Shown: positions 1 through 6,942 of the stretch, piece by piece
Position numbering within the stretch: the first letter of the stretch is position 1
Layout of the letters: each line of letters begins with the position of its first letter
NCBI GenBank assembly: GCA_022448645.1
Contig: JAKVBZ010000155.1
Span: 1 to 7,130 of the forward strand
Length of the DNA stretch: 7,130 nt
From: Pirellulaceae bacterium
GTDB taxonomy: Bacteria; Planctomycetota; Planctomycetia; Pirellulales; Pirellulaceae
Reading direction: 5' to 3'
Made by a program: the position numbers and the translations under genes
Notes under the pieces: generated by a model
Told to the model about the DNA's origin: nothing
What the model saw: the letters and a program-made list of their open reading frames with translations, nothing else
Database searches by the model: none

Positions 1-519
1 GGGTTGAACGCCGAATGCTGTAGCATTCTTTCGGAGCATGCGCACGAGGAACTCGATTTTACCGGTATCGGACGTTTAATTGCAGCGACTCCCAACGATG
101 AAGTAAATGCCTTGGCGGTGCGTGAGTTTCTGCATTTGTTCGGCAGTGCAAACGTTTATCAGTTGCCCCCCTGGGACCGAGGAGGTGGGCGTCGTGAGTC
201 AATCTCGGATCACCTGCGTGGTCGTCTGGTGTTCGAGGAATCGTTAAATCATGCTGAGTTGCGGCAGCTTTGGAACGCAGGTTCTGTGGTCAAAAAAACA
301 AAGCTTACGGAAGAATTCACGTTTGCACAATTTAAAGAACAGCACGGCAATGAGGCGGATTTGTTGTTTGTTATGGACGAAGCTTCCAGGTTGATGATTT
401 GTACGGTGGAAGGAACGATAAAACCAAAATCAGGGCAAACGCTATTAGCCTTGGTTCCGTCCAATCGGCTTGATAGTGAGAAAGGCCATCTAAATTCTGA
501 TGACTTAGCTGCAGAATGA
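1..519 (+). CDS. Na+/H+ (cation/proton) antiporter, C-terminal regulatory tail (5' partial)
   Basis: The reading frame is open from the first base and ends at TGA 517-519, so the gene very likely starts upstream. The TTG at position 4 is probably internal. About 172 residues are visible, with no membrane segment. The stretch GIGRLIAATPNDEVNALAVR followed by FGSANVYQLPPWD resembles the end of the RCK/TrkA-N-like nucleotide-binding domain found behind the transport domain of CPA1-type sodium:proton antiporters in planctomycetes and cyanobacteria. The HLRGRLVF motif and a later beta-rich part (LLFVMDEASRLM, then GQTLLALVP) also match the tail of that family from memory. The membrane-embedded exchanger should lie upstream of the window. 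The visible part would sit in the cytoplasm and may tune transport to nucleotide or ion state. A free-standing RCK/TrkA-type potassium-channel regulator is the main alternative. The gene is separated from the downstream operon by 729 bases and a probable terminator, so a shared function is not indicated. Confidence 0.65.
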   Translation, partial: GLNAECCSILSEHAHEELDFTGIGRLIAATPNDEVNALAVREFLHLFGSANVYQLPPWDRGGGRRESISDHLRGRLVFEESLNHAELRQLWNAGSVVKKTKLTEEFTFAQFKEQHGNEADLLFVMDEASRLMICTVEGTIKPKSGQTLLALVPSNRLDSEKGHLNSDDLAAE

Positions 520-714
520 GATGCAAGCCGAATTTCTCTTGCGCACGTTGTTGTTTGTCGCGAGTCTCAAAAAAATCTGCCTCACGAATTACTGGACACG
601 GACTTCGAAAACCAACCTCTCTTTTACCAGCGGAGTTGTTGTCGTGCAGTATAGGGACTCGTTGGTTAGCGTGCTGTGTCTGGCTACAGCGCAATCACGA
701 CAGCTACACAGAGA

Positions 715-743
715 ATGACGTTTAACCGTACGTCATGTTTTTT
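715..743 (+). terminator. probable intrinsic (Rho-independent) terminator
   Basis: ATGACGT (715-721) pairs perfectly with ACGTCAT (730-736) across an 8-base loop, and a run of six T follows one base later (738-743). This is the classical hairpin plus U-tract on the + strand. The stem is only 7 bp and moderately AT-rich, so it would be a weak to medium terminator. It lies about 195 bases past the antiporter stop codon, which leaves a long 3' untranslated tail or room for a small RNA ending here. There is no matching T-run for the opposite strand. Confidence 0.5.
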
Positions 744-757
744 CGGTACCATCCGCT

Positions 758-776
758 TACAACAAGTCTAGTTGTA
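758..776. repeat. inverted repeat / small hairpin
   Basis: TACAAC (758-763) and GTTGTA (771-776) form a perfect 6-bp stem around a 7-base loop, starting 15 bases after the probable terminator T-run. An outer GGTA (745-748) can also pair with TACC (777-780) around a 9-base bulge. It could be an operator-like dyad or part of a structured leader RNA. One 6-bp dyad of this kind is expected by chance in a gap of this length, so the support is modest. Confidence 0.3.
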
Positions 777-791
777 TACCCGTTCAAGGCC

Positions 792-833
792 GCTCTACAG
801 GCGGGTTGGCCGTTGAGTAATCGGCCGTAGAGC
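792..833. repeat. two-tier imperfect hairpin in leader region
   Basis: GCTCTAC (792-798) pairs perfectly with GTAGAGC (827-833). Inside it, GGCCG (808-812) pairs with CGGCC (822-826), directly stacked on the outer stem on the 3' side, with a 9-base bulge (799-807) on the 5' side. The 12 pairs, mostly GC, make this the strongest potential RNA structure in the gap. No T-run follows, so it is not a terminator. It might be part of a 5' leader or a small RNA. It does not look like a tRNA, as there is no TpsiC-like GTTCGA block or acceptor stem. Confidence 0.35.
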
Positions 834-938
834 ATGTGGTAAGCTTGATGATGGTGTCCGGTTGGAAGCTCGAGAGGAGCCATCGTGACGTGGCAGTGAG
901 TAGATTGTCTGGCTTTAGATCCGGCAATCCGGTTTCCT

Positions 939-959
939 CAGTCAGAAGGTAGATGACTG
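939..959. repeat. inverted repeat CAGTCA...TGACTG
   Basis: CAGTCA (939-944) and TGACTG (954-959) are perfect 6-bp arms separated by 9 bases. The spacing would suit either a hairpin or a regulator-binding dyad upstream of the PSCyt operon. No regulator gene is visible in the window and no further copy was seen, so the role is unknown and chance remains plausible. Confidence 0.2.
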
Positions 960-1020
960 TTCGAGACGAGGTTGGGATCTTCTTGGCGTGGTGGCGGGAA
1001 ATTGGTGGAGGTAATTTCTA

Positions 1021-1176
1021 GTGACAGGAGATACCATATTATGGCCACTCAAAATAAGTCATAATAGCTCTGCTGCAGGTTTGTCCTATGTCTGGCGAAT
1101 GCTAGGCCAGGACCGCCTGGTGTACTGCTCGAATGCTGGACCGATTGTCGAGACTGAAAGTGTAAATTTCGGCTAG
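1021..1176 (+). CDS. candidate small ORF, 51 codons, hypothetical
   Basis: A GTG at 1021 is preceded by GGAGGT (1007-1012) at 8 bases, the best Shine-Dalgarno match in the long gap. The frame runs 51 codons to TAG at 1174-1176, with an in-frame TAA at 1012-1014 just upstream, so this is the whole frame. The product would begin MTGDTILWPLKI and contain a central GLSYVWRMLGQDRLVY segment. It has no signal peptide, no clear membrane helix, and no family I recognise. It ends 81 bases before the PSCyt start codon on the same strand, so it could be a leader peptide or a small operon member. Open frames of this size occur often by chance, so this stays a weak candidate. Confidence 0.18.
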   Translation: MTGDTILWPLKISHNSSAAGLSYVWRMLGQDRLVYCSNAGPIVETESVNFG

Positions 1177-1246
1177 CAGCGATTGTCTGGTGAATACAGA
1201 CTTCGATGCGCAGCGATTTTTTTCTGACAAACCAACACAAGCATTT

Positions 1247-1252
1247 GGGTGA
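1247..1252 (+). promoter_or_regulatory. ribosome binding site deciding the PSCyt start
   Basis: GGGTGA lies 5 bases before the ATG at 1258 and partly matches the anti-Shine-Dalgarno complement (GGAGGTGA). The competing in-frame GTG at 1249 falls inside this motif and has no purine-rich site of its own, which favours ATG 1258. Confidence 0.4.
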
Positions 1253-1257
1253 AATTT

Positions 1258-4200
1258 ATGCTCTGTCGTCATCTGTTTGGAATGTTAGGAATTCTTGTAT
1301 TTGGTGGTCTGTTTAGCGGCAATCTGTTTTTGGATGACGTGTTGATTGCCGTGGAATCGGCGGACGACGTTGAGTTCTTTGAAAAACGAATTCGACCTGT
1401 TTTAGTGGAACGCTGTTATTCCTGTCACAACAGCACCCAGTCTGCCGCTGGGGAGCTGGCCTTGGATCACCGACAAGGAATGCTCGAGGGAGGAACGTCC
1501 GGCCCCGCTATTGTTCCTGCGGATCCCCAGGGGAGTCTTTTGTTACAAGCGATCCTGCATGTTAACGACGATTTGCGCATGCCGAAAGATGATGGCAAAC
1601 TGTCACGCCAAGTGATTGAAGATTTTGAACATTGGATTGAGACAGGAGCTGTGGACCCGCGCGAGCATCCTCCATCGGGAGAGGAATTACTCCAAGCGAC
1701 GTCGTGGGAAACGATTCATAAGCGACGCCAGAAGTGGTGGAGTTTTCAGCCGATCAAGTCGCCTGAGATACCCCTTGTCGAGAACCCGATGTGGTCCGAT
1801 CATCCCATCGATCGCTTTCTTTTGGCGAAGTTGGAAGCCAAAGACATTCCTCCGGTGCTGGAAGCCGACCGTAGAACGGTGATGCGACGGTTAGCTTTTG
1901 TTCTAACGGGGCTGCCGCCGACGTTCGAAGAAATGCGTGCTTTTGAAGAAGATCAATCGGAATCAGCCTATGACAATCTCGTCACGCGTTTACTGACTTC
2001 GGAACATTTTGGCGAACGCTGGGCGCGTCATTGGATGGATCTGTTCAGATATTGCGAGTCCCATGGAAGTGAAGGTGATGTCGGAATTCCCTACGCGCAG
2101 CGATACCGAAATTATCTTATTCGTGGTCTGAACGCTGACGTGCCTTATGACCAATTGGTGCGTGAGCACATTGCAGGCGACTTACTCGTTCATCCGCGGA
2201 TTAATCAGGATCTGAATATCAACGAGTCGGCGTTGGGGGTTGGTCACTTTCGTATGGTGGAGCACGGTTTTTCTCCGGTCGATCCAGGCGAGGAACTAGC
2301 AATATTCACGGACAACCAAATTGATGTCATCTCCAAAGCGTTTCTAGGACTGACTGTTAGTTGTGCGCGATGTCATAACCACAAATTCGATCCGATCAGT
2401 CAAAACGATTTTTATTCTTGGTACGGCATTCTCCGAAGTTGTCGACCAGCAACCATGACTGTCGATACGGCGGCGCGCAGGGATACAAATCGTGCTGAAA
2501 TGGAGGCTCTCAAGCCCAGGATCAAAGCCAAAATTGCTAGGGAATGGTTGCAAGGATTGGGACGAGTGGTGGCGAGCCTTCCTCTGGAGGGTGCGGAATC
2601 AGAGAGTGACACTTGGAAGGTTGTGTTGGATGCCGTCCGCCTCGATGGTAGCCACAGCCCCCTTTATGAATGGCTTTCAATGCGTGCCTTCGAGGGTGAT
2701 GCGTTCAAGAATAAATGGCAGGAAGTGGTCGAGCAGACGCGTCAGATGCAAAAACGCAAAGAGCTGCAGCGTCGCCGCTCATTTGTTCACCGTTGGAATC
2801 TCACTGGCGATGACTATCAGCGTTGGTTTCGTCATGGAACCGGTTTACCAGAACGTCCCACGCCAGCCGGAGCGTTCAGTATTTTCGCCTCTGGAGAGCA
2901 GGTGTTGCGAGATATTTATCCTGCGGGTGTTTATACCCACTTGCTTTCCAATAAGCACAATGGGTCATTAACGTCTCCGGAGGTTCAGATCGACTTTGGT
3001 GAGGTCTGGGTACGTATGGCTGTCGATCCGGAGCTTAATAACGGCGAGTCGCGTAAGAATTCTGGACGTGGCGGTCGCATTCGTTTTGTTGTGGAAAACT
3101 ACCCTCGCGCCTTAGGCCTACTCTACGAGAGCCTTTACCCAAGTTCTGCAGATCTGCGTTGGCACATGGTCGATCCAAGTTATTTCAAGGGAGATATGAT
3201 GCACCTTGAAATTGCTACCGACCAAGATGTGCCTGTAGAAATCAGTAGCGATGGTCGGTCTTGGTTTGGCGTAGCCGAAGTCGTCTGCGTTAAGCCAGGA
3301 GAGTCACCACCGGAGTATTTCGGCACGCCCCTGGCTTCCATGGTTCATGGTGTACCAGAGTCCGTCGATGATTTACGACAACTCTATCAGAGCACTTTGC
3401 AAGCCTGCATCGAGGCCTGGCGCGATGATTCTATGACGGATGAACAAGCAGGATTTCTCGGATTCTTTGTGCGCCATAAGATCCTTCCCAACACCCTTGA
3501 TCAATTCGAAGCGGTAGCAGCCTTCATTGCGGAATATCGTGATTTGGAGGCGGGGGTTCCCCTCCCGATACGCGCACCGGGGATTATTGAAACGGTAGGA
3601 TCCGATCAACCTCTTTTTGTTCGGGGTGACCATCATCACTTGGGGGATGACGTGCCACGGCATTTTCTGGACGCTTTTGATGGCACGCCATACGAAACGA
3701 ACTCCAGCGGTCGTTTGGAATTGGCATACGATTTAGCGAGTCGTGATCAGCCTTTGCTGGCACGGGTGATGGTGAATCGAATTTGGCATCATGTGTTTGG
3801 GAGGGGTATTGTTTCGACACCAGACAATTTTGGTCACGTTGGTGCTCAGCCAACTCACCCCGAAGTTCTCGATTATTTGGCGCAGCGATTTATCGAGGAA
3901 GGTTTTTCAATCAAGTCGATCATTCGTCTTTTGGTGACCTCGAAAGCATTTCGATTGGAATCCAATCCATCAAAGATTGCTGCTGAAAAAGACCCCGATA
4001 ACGATTTTCTTTCCCACATGCGTTTGCGACGTTTAGAGGCAGAGGCAATCCGCGATGCCATGACGAGTGTCTCAGGACGATTAGTGAAAACGATGTTTGG
4101 TAACCCGGGAGGCAGTGCAGATACTCGACGAAGTATCTATCTTGGTGTTCGGCGAAATTCATTGGATCGTTTTTTGCAAACTTTTGATGCGCCACCACCG

Positions 4201-5403
4201 TTTAGCACGAAGGGTCGGCGTAATGTGACCAATGTTCCCGCACAAGCGCTCGTCACGATGAATCATCCCTTCGTCATTAATTTAGCGAGGTCCTGGGGTG
4301 ATCGGGTGGCAGGTGATGCGGCATTGAAAAATGATGCTGAGAGAGTCGAGAGGTTTTTTGAAGCAGGATTAGGGCGCAAGCCGCTTCCCCAAGAATTGAG
4401 CCAAGCACTGAGATTCTTAGAGCACGCTGAAAAACAACGCTTGGCTGTCCAGCAGGAAGTGCAGATGCTCTATCAAAAGATGGACGAAGTTAAGCAACAG
4501 AGCCGCGCTCTTGTTGATCCCATCCGTGAGAGGATTCTCGCTGAGCGGAAAACGAAGGGTGAAGAAGAAACTGCGGCTGAGCCGCCGCTTGCCTGTTGGG
4601 AATTCGATGGCGACTTACTAGATTCCGTCGGTGAGATGCATGGTCGGGCAGTGGATAATGCCTACGTGGAAGATGGCGCGTTGGTCTTAGATGGTGCATC
4701 GTATGTGCAAACAGCCCCCATTCCAGTCGACGTGGTAGAAAAGACACTGGAAGTCTGGGTGCGATTAAAGACGTTGGATCAAGGAGGAGGTGGTGCCCTA
4801 ACGATTCAAACTCCTGATGGAGTTGTTTTTGATTCGATTGTTTATGCGGAACGGTTAGGTCGCAAATGGATGGCGGGTAGTGATGGCTTTCGTCGGACGA
4901 AAGACCTGAACGTTCCGAATGAAAATGAAGAGGCGTTAACAAGTCATTTGCACATGGCCATTGTTTATGACAAGACGGGTCACATTACATGTTTTCGTGA
5001 TGGTCAGCCTTATGGTCAATCTTATCTTGCCGGCGGCCCCATCAAGTATCAGGCTGGACGTGATGTTGTCCTGTTGGGAATGCGGCATGGGACTCCGTCG
5101 GCCCGGGCGGTCCAACTCTCGGCATCGATTGAACGTGCTCAGCTGCATGCACGGGCCTTAACCGCCGAAGAAATTGCTGCTTCTGCTAGCGGGAATCCCC
5201 AGTTTGTTTCTCGTCAAACAATCCTGAAAGAATTATCAAGCCAGGAGAGAGCGGTCATGGCTCAATTGGAAACCGAGCGTAAGATTCTAGCAGACCGCTT
5301 GCAAAGCTATAGTTCGGAAACCAATCGTGACAGTCCTAATCAACGTTGGTACGACTTGGCTCAAGCGATCTTTAATTTCAAAGAATTTATCTATTTAAAG
5401 TAA
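1258..5403 (+). CDS. PSCyt1-PSCyt2(DUF1549)-PSD1(DUF1553) protein with nested LamG-like domain
   Basis: This is a 1381-residue exported planctomycete protein, numbered here from ATG 1258. A GTG at 1249 would add three residues but has no ribosome binding site. Residues 6-25 are hydrophobic and form a signal peptide or membrane anchor. PSCyt1 follows, with a c-type heme motif C53-Y-S-C56-H57 and the typical [15 protein letters not shown] and [10 protein letters not shown] stretches. PSCyt2/DUF1549 spans about 182-397 and ends in a second motif, C369-A-R-C372-H373, followed by NHKFDPIS. Residues 400-815 hold basic helical segments (near 483-507), a beta-rich part starting near [13 protein letters not shown] (about 557-680), and a [13 protein letters not shown] linker near 788-799. 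PSD1/DUF1553 begins near 818 ([34 protein letters not shown]). A coiled coil (about 1055-1104), a LamG/concanavalin-like fold (about 1111-1310) and a second coil (about 1318-1355) precede the usual family ending, [10 protein letters not shown]. The function is unknown; carbohydrate binding coupled to redox chemistry is my inference. Confidence 0.93.
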   Translation: MLCRHLFGMLGILVFGGLFSGNLFLDDVLIAVESADDVEFFEKRIRPVLVERCYSCHNSTQSAAGELALDHRQGMLEGGTSGPAIVPADPQGSLLLQAILHVNDDLRMPKDDGKLSRQVIEDFEHWIETGAVDPREHPPSGEELLQATSWETIHKRRQKWWSFQPIKSPEIPLVENPMWSDHPIDRFLLAKLEAKDIPPVLEADRRTVMRRLAFVLTGLPPTFEEMRAFEEDQSESAYDNLVTRLLTSEHFGERWARHWMDLFRYCESHGSEGDVGIPYAQRYRNYLIRGLNADVPYDQLVREHIAGDLLVHPRINQDLNINESALGVGHFRMVEHGFSPVDPGEELAIFTDNQIDVISKAFLGLTVSCARCHNHKFDPISQNDFYSWYGILRSCRPATMTVDTAARRDTNRAEMEALKPRIKAKIAREWLQGLGRVVASLPLEGAESESDTWKVVLDAVRLDGSHSPLYEWLSMRAFEGDAFKNKWQEVVEQTRQMQKRKELQRRRSFVHRWNLTGDDYQRWFRHGTGLPERPTPAGAFSIFASGEQVLRDIYPAGVYTHLLSNKHNGSLTSPEVQIDFGEVWVRMAVDPELNNGESRKNSGRGGRIRFVVENYPRALGLLYESLYPSSADLRWHMVDPSYFKGDMMHLEIATDQDVPVEISSDGRSWFGVAEVVCVKPGESPPEYFGTPLASMVHGVPESVDDLRQLYQSTLQACIEAWRDDSMTDEQAGFLGFFVRHKILPNTLDQFEAVAAFIAEYRDLEAGVPLPIRAPGIIETVGSDQPLFVRGDHHHLGDDVPRHFLDAFDGTPYETNSSGRLELAYDLASRDQPLLARVMVNRIWHHVFGRGIVSTPDNFGHVGAQPTHPEVLDYLAQRFIEEGFSIKSIIRLLVTSKAFRLESNPSKIAAEKDPDNDFLSHMRLRRLEAEAIRDAMTSVSGRLVKTMFGNPGGSADTRRSIYLGVRRNSLDRFLQTFDAPPPFSTKGRRNVTNVPAQALVTMNHPFVINLARSWGDRVAGDAALKNDAERVERFFEAGLGRKPLPQELSQALRFLEHAEKQRLAVQQEVQMLYQKMDEVKQQSRALVDPIRERILAERKTKGEEETAAEPPLACWEFDGDLLDSVGEMHGRAVDNAYVEDGALVLDGASYVQTAPIPVDVVEKTLEVWVRLKTLDQGGGGALTIQTPDGVVFDSIVYAERLGRKWMAGSDGFRRTKDLNVPNENEEALTSHLHMAIVYDKTGHITCFRDGQPYGQSYLAGGPIKYQAGRDVVLLGMRHGTPSARAVQLSASIERAQLHARALTAEEIAASASGNPQFVSRQTILKELSSQERAVMAQLETERKILADRLQSYSSETNRDSPNQRWYDLAQAIFNFKEFIYLK

Positions 5404-5422
5404 ACAACCCTCGAGCATAAAG

Positions 5423-6859
5423 ATGGAAAAAAGAACCTTGCCGGAAGGGAATAAAACCCGTCGCGCGGTGCTACAGCAGGCGTCCCTTGGATTTGGTACG
5501 CTGGCTTTGTCCAGCCTGATGTCAGATTCTGTCGTGGCGACGGAATCTAGTCCACAGGCAGGCCTGCAGCTTCCGGCCAAAGCAAAAAACGTCATCTTTT
5601 GTTTTATGTCGGGTGGCGTGTCTCATGTGGACTCTTTTGACCCCAAGCCACGACTTGAAAAAGAGCATGGCCAGCCGATGCCCGGGAAAGTTGAACGGAC
5701 GATGTTCAACAACAACGGCAATATCTTTGGCAGTCCGTTTAAGTTCAAGCCACATGGTGAAAGCGGCCTCCCTGTTAGCAATCTTTTTCCTCATGTTGCT
5801 GAATGTGCTGATGAATTGGCCGTGGTTCGATCCATGACGTCCAAGTCGATGGAGCATGCGCAAGCGAATTGTTTTTTGCATACGGGATTCCCATTTCTGG
5901 GGCATCCCTCCGCCGGTGCGTGGGTGACGTATGGGTTAGGTTCGGAAAACAAGAATCTCCCAGGGTTTGTCGTACTTCAAAGTGGTTCGGCAGTGATTCC
6001 CCATGGTGGTGTGCGTCAGTTTGGCAATGGTTATCTGCCAGCGGAAACACAGGCCTCGATTCTCAAAGCGGACCAACCTGAAGCGATTGCGAATATTACA
6101 CCGCAGGAAATCGATTCCTCCCAGCTGGTCAAGCAGAGATTTGTTCGGCAAATCGACCAAGGTTTCGCAGAAGCTGTGGCCGGTGACAAACAGGTGGAAG
6201 CGGCGATTCAAAACTATGAAACAGCTTATCGAATGCAAGCGGCGGTACCCGACCTCTGCGATCTTTCCGATGAGACAGAGCCTACGCTGAGAAAATATGG
6301 TATCGATCACGAGGACGCAGATTTGGCAGCTTATGGGCGGCAGTGCCTTATGGCCCGTCGTTTGGTCGAACGGGGAGTACGCTTTATTGAGCTGAGTTGT
6401 TTAAGCCGGAACATCGGAGGTGGTGGGGGCCCCAACCCATGGGATCAGCATGGTGAATTAGAACGCGGGCACCAGAAGATGGCGATGCAGGTCGATCAAC
6501 CGATTGCTGCACTGATCAAAGATCTGCGCGAGCGTGGTCTGTTGGATGAGACTTTAATTGTCTGGGCTGGTGAGTTTGGACGCACGCCATTTTCCCAAGG
6601 AGGCAGTGGACGCGATCACAATCCTTATGGATTTAGCGTGTGGCTGGCAGGTGGTGGAGTCAAAGGGGGGATGATTTATGGTGCCACCGATGATTACGGA
6701 TATCGAGTCACTGAAAACAAAGCGACGGTTTATGACCTCTGGGCCACTGTGTTACATCAACTTGGCATTCATCACATGGATTTAATCTATCGATATGGCG
6801 GCCGAGACTTTCGTTTGACCGATGTCCACGGACATGTTCTTCACGATATTTTGGCTTAA
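5423..6859 (+). CDS. DUF1501 family protein, Tat-exported
   Basis: The product has 478 residues, a normal length for the family. A twin-arginine signal is clear: T12-R13-R14-A15-V16-L17, then the hydrophobic [14 protein letters not shown], with likely cleavage after VVA (A39). The DUF1501 signature stretches are all present: [14 protein letters not shown] (D70 and D73), PWDQHGE (D341, H343), GEFGRTP (383-389), GRDHNPYG (396-403) and a C-terminal [12 protein letters not shown]1501 belongs, as I recall, to the alkaline phosphatase/sulfatase-like superfamily, and the Asp/His residues suit metal binding, but no activity is established for the family. Tat export implies folding, perhaps with a metal, before leaving the cytoplasm. 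The start lies 19 bases after the PSCyt stop codon with only a weak purine stretch before it, which suggests translation coupled to the upstream gene. Later in-frame GTG/TTG starts would lose part or all of the Tat region, so ATG 5423 is preferred. DUF1553 and DUF1501 genes are adjacent in most planctomycetes, so they probably work as partners. Confidence 0.93.
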   Translation: MEKRTLPEGNKTRRAVLQQASLGFGTLALSSLMSDSVVATESSPQAGLQLPAKAKNVIFCFMSGGVSHVDSFDPKPRLEKEHGQPMPGKVERTMFNNNGNIFGSPFKFKPHGESGLPVSNLFPHVAECADELAVVRSMTSKSMEHAQANCFLHTGFPFLGHPSAGAWVTYGLGSENKNLPGFVVLQSGSAVIPHGGVRQFGNGYLPAETQASILKADQPEAIANITPQEIDSSQLVKQRFVRQIDQGFAEAVAGDKQVEAAIQNYETAYRMQAAVPDLCDLSDETEPTLRKYGIDHEDADLAAYGRQCLMARRLVERGVRFIELSCLSRNIGGGGGPNPWDQHGELERGHQKMAMQVDQPIAALIKDLRERGLLDETLIVWAGEFGRTPFSQGGSGRDHNPYGFSVWLAGGGVKGGMIYGATDDYGYRVTENKATVYDLWATVLHQLGIHHMDLIYRYGGRDFRLTDVHGHVLHDILA

Positions 6860-6930
6860 AGGCGTGTGACTGCTCTGAGAATCCCGTGGTAGCGGATGAG
6901 ATGTTCGATGTTCCTACCGATCGAGTCGAC

Positions 6931-6937
6931 GAGGTGA
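6931..6937 (+). promoter_or_regulatory. strong Shine-Dalgarno for the GH2 gene
   Basis: GAGGTGA sits 5 bases before ATG 6943 and is the best ribosome binding site in front of any recognised gene in the window. It selects this start over the in-frame ATG 6901, which would put 14 polar residues before the signal peptide. Confidence 0.55.
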
Positions 6938-6942
6938 ATACA

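Larger units (their letters stand above)
520..1248. other. long intergenic region without a convincing gene
   Basis: This gap between the antiporter stop codon and the PSCyt gene is 729 bases long. Open frames of 60-100 codons on both strands look like chance: they have no recognisable motifs, an odd residue make-up, and poor ribosome binding sites. What can be seen is a hairpin plus T-run near 715-743, inverted repeats at 758-776, 792-833 and 939-959, a G-rich stretch near 985-1011 made of GG doublets, a perfect palindrome CCATATTATGG at 1034-1044, and a small ORF candidate at 1021-1176. The promoter of the downstream operon should lie here, but I could not find a -35/-10 pair good enough to place it. 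Long leaders and long non-coding gaps are common in planctomycetes. Confidence 0.7.

Noticed and set aside
516..725. ORF of 69 codons starting in an ATGA overlap with the antiporter stop codon
   Set aside because: The overlap geometry is attractive, but the product is rich in Cys, Ser and Arg with no motif or domain, there is no good ribosome binding site, and another frame (521-718) is equally open. It also runs into the terminator hairpin.
848..952. ATG frame of 35 codons beginning MMVSGWK
   Set aside because: No convincing Shine-Dalgarno, an Arg/Ser-rich product and no motif. Its length is within chance expectation.
1034..1044. Perfect palindrome CCATATTATGG as a possible operator
   Set aside because: The arms are only 5 bp, there is a single copy, no regulator gene is nearby and no promoter could be placed around it. 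It is mentioned in the intergenic entry only.
1107..1120. Inverted repeat CCAGG-ACCG-CCTGG
   Set aside because: Only 5 bp of stem with no T-run, and it lies inside the small ORF candidate. Such stems are common by chance.
903..1190. Direct repeat GATTGTCTGG at 903-912 and 1181-1190
   Set aside because: A single 10-base repeat within 729 bases is not far from chance, the flanks do not extend the match, and the copies are far apart.
1049..1240. Minus-strand ORF of 63 codons in the long gap
   Set aside because: No recognisable motif, low-complexity Ser/Gln/His content, and it would point away from all other genes. It overlaps the likely leader of the PSCyt operon.
4490..4942. Minus-strand ORF of 150 codons opposite the PSCyt gene
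   Set aside because: It lies fully antisense to the clearly coding LamG and coiled-coil region. Its His/Pro/Ser/Arg-rich product is typical of an antisense shadow.
5936..6310. Minus-strand ORF of 124 codons opposite the DUF1501 gene
   Set aside because: It is entirely antisense to a well-supported gene and shows no domain or ribosome binding site.
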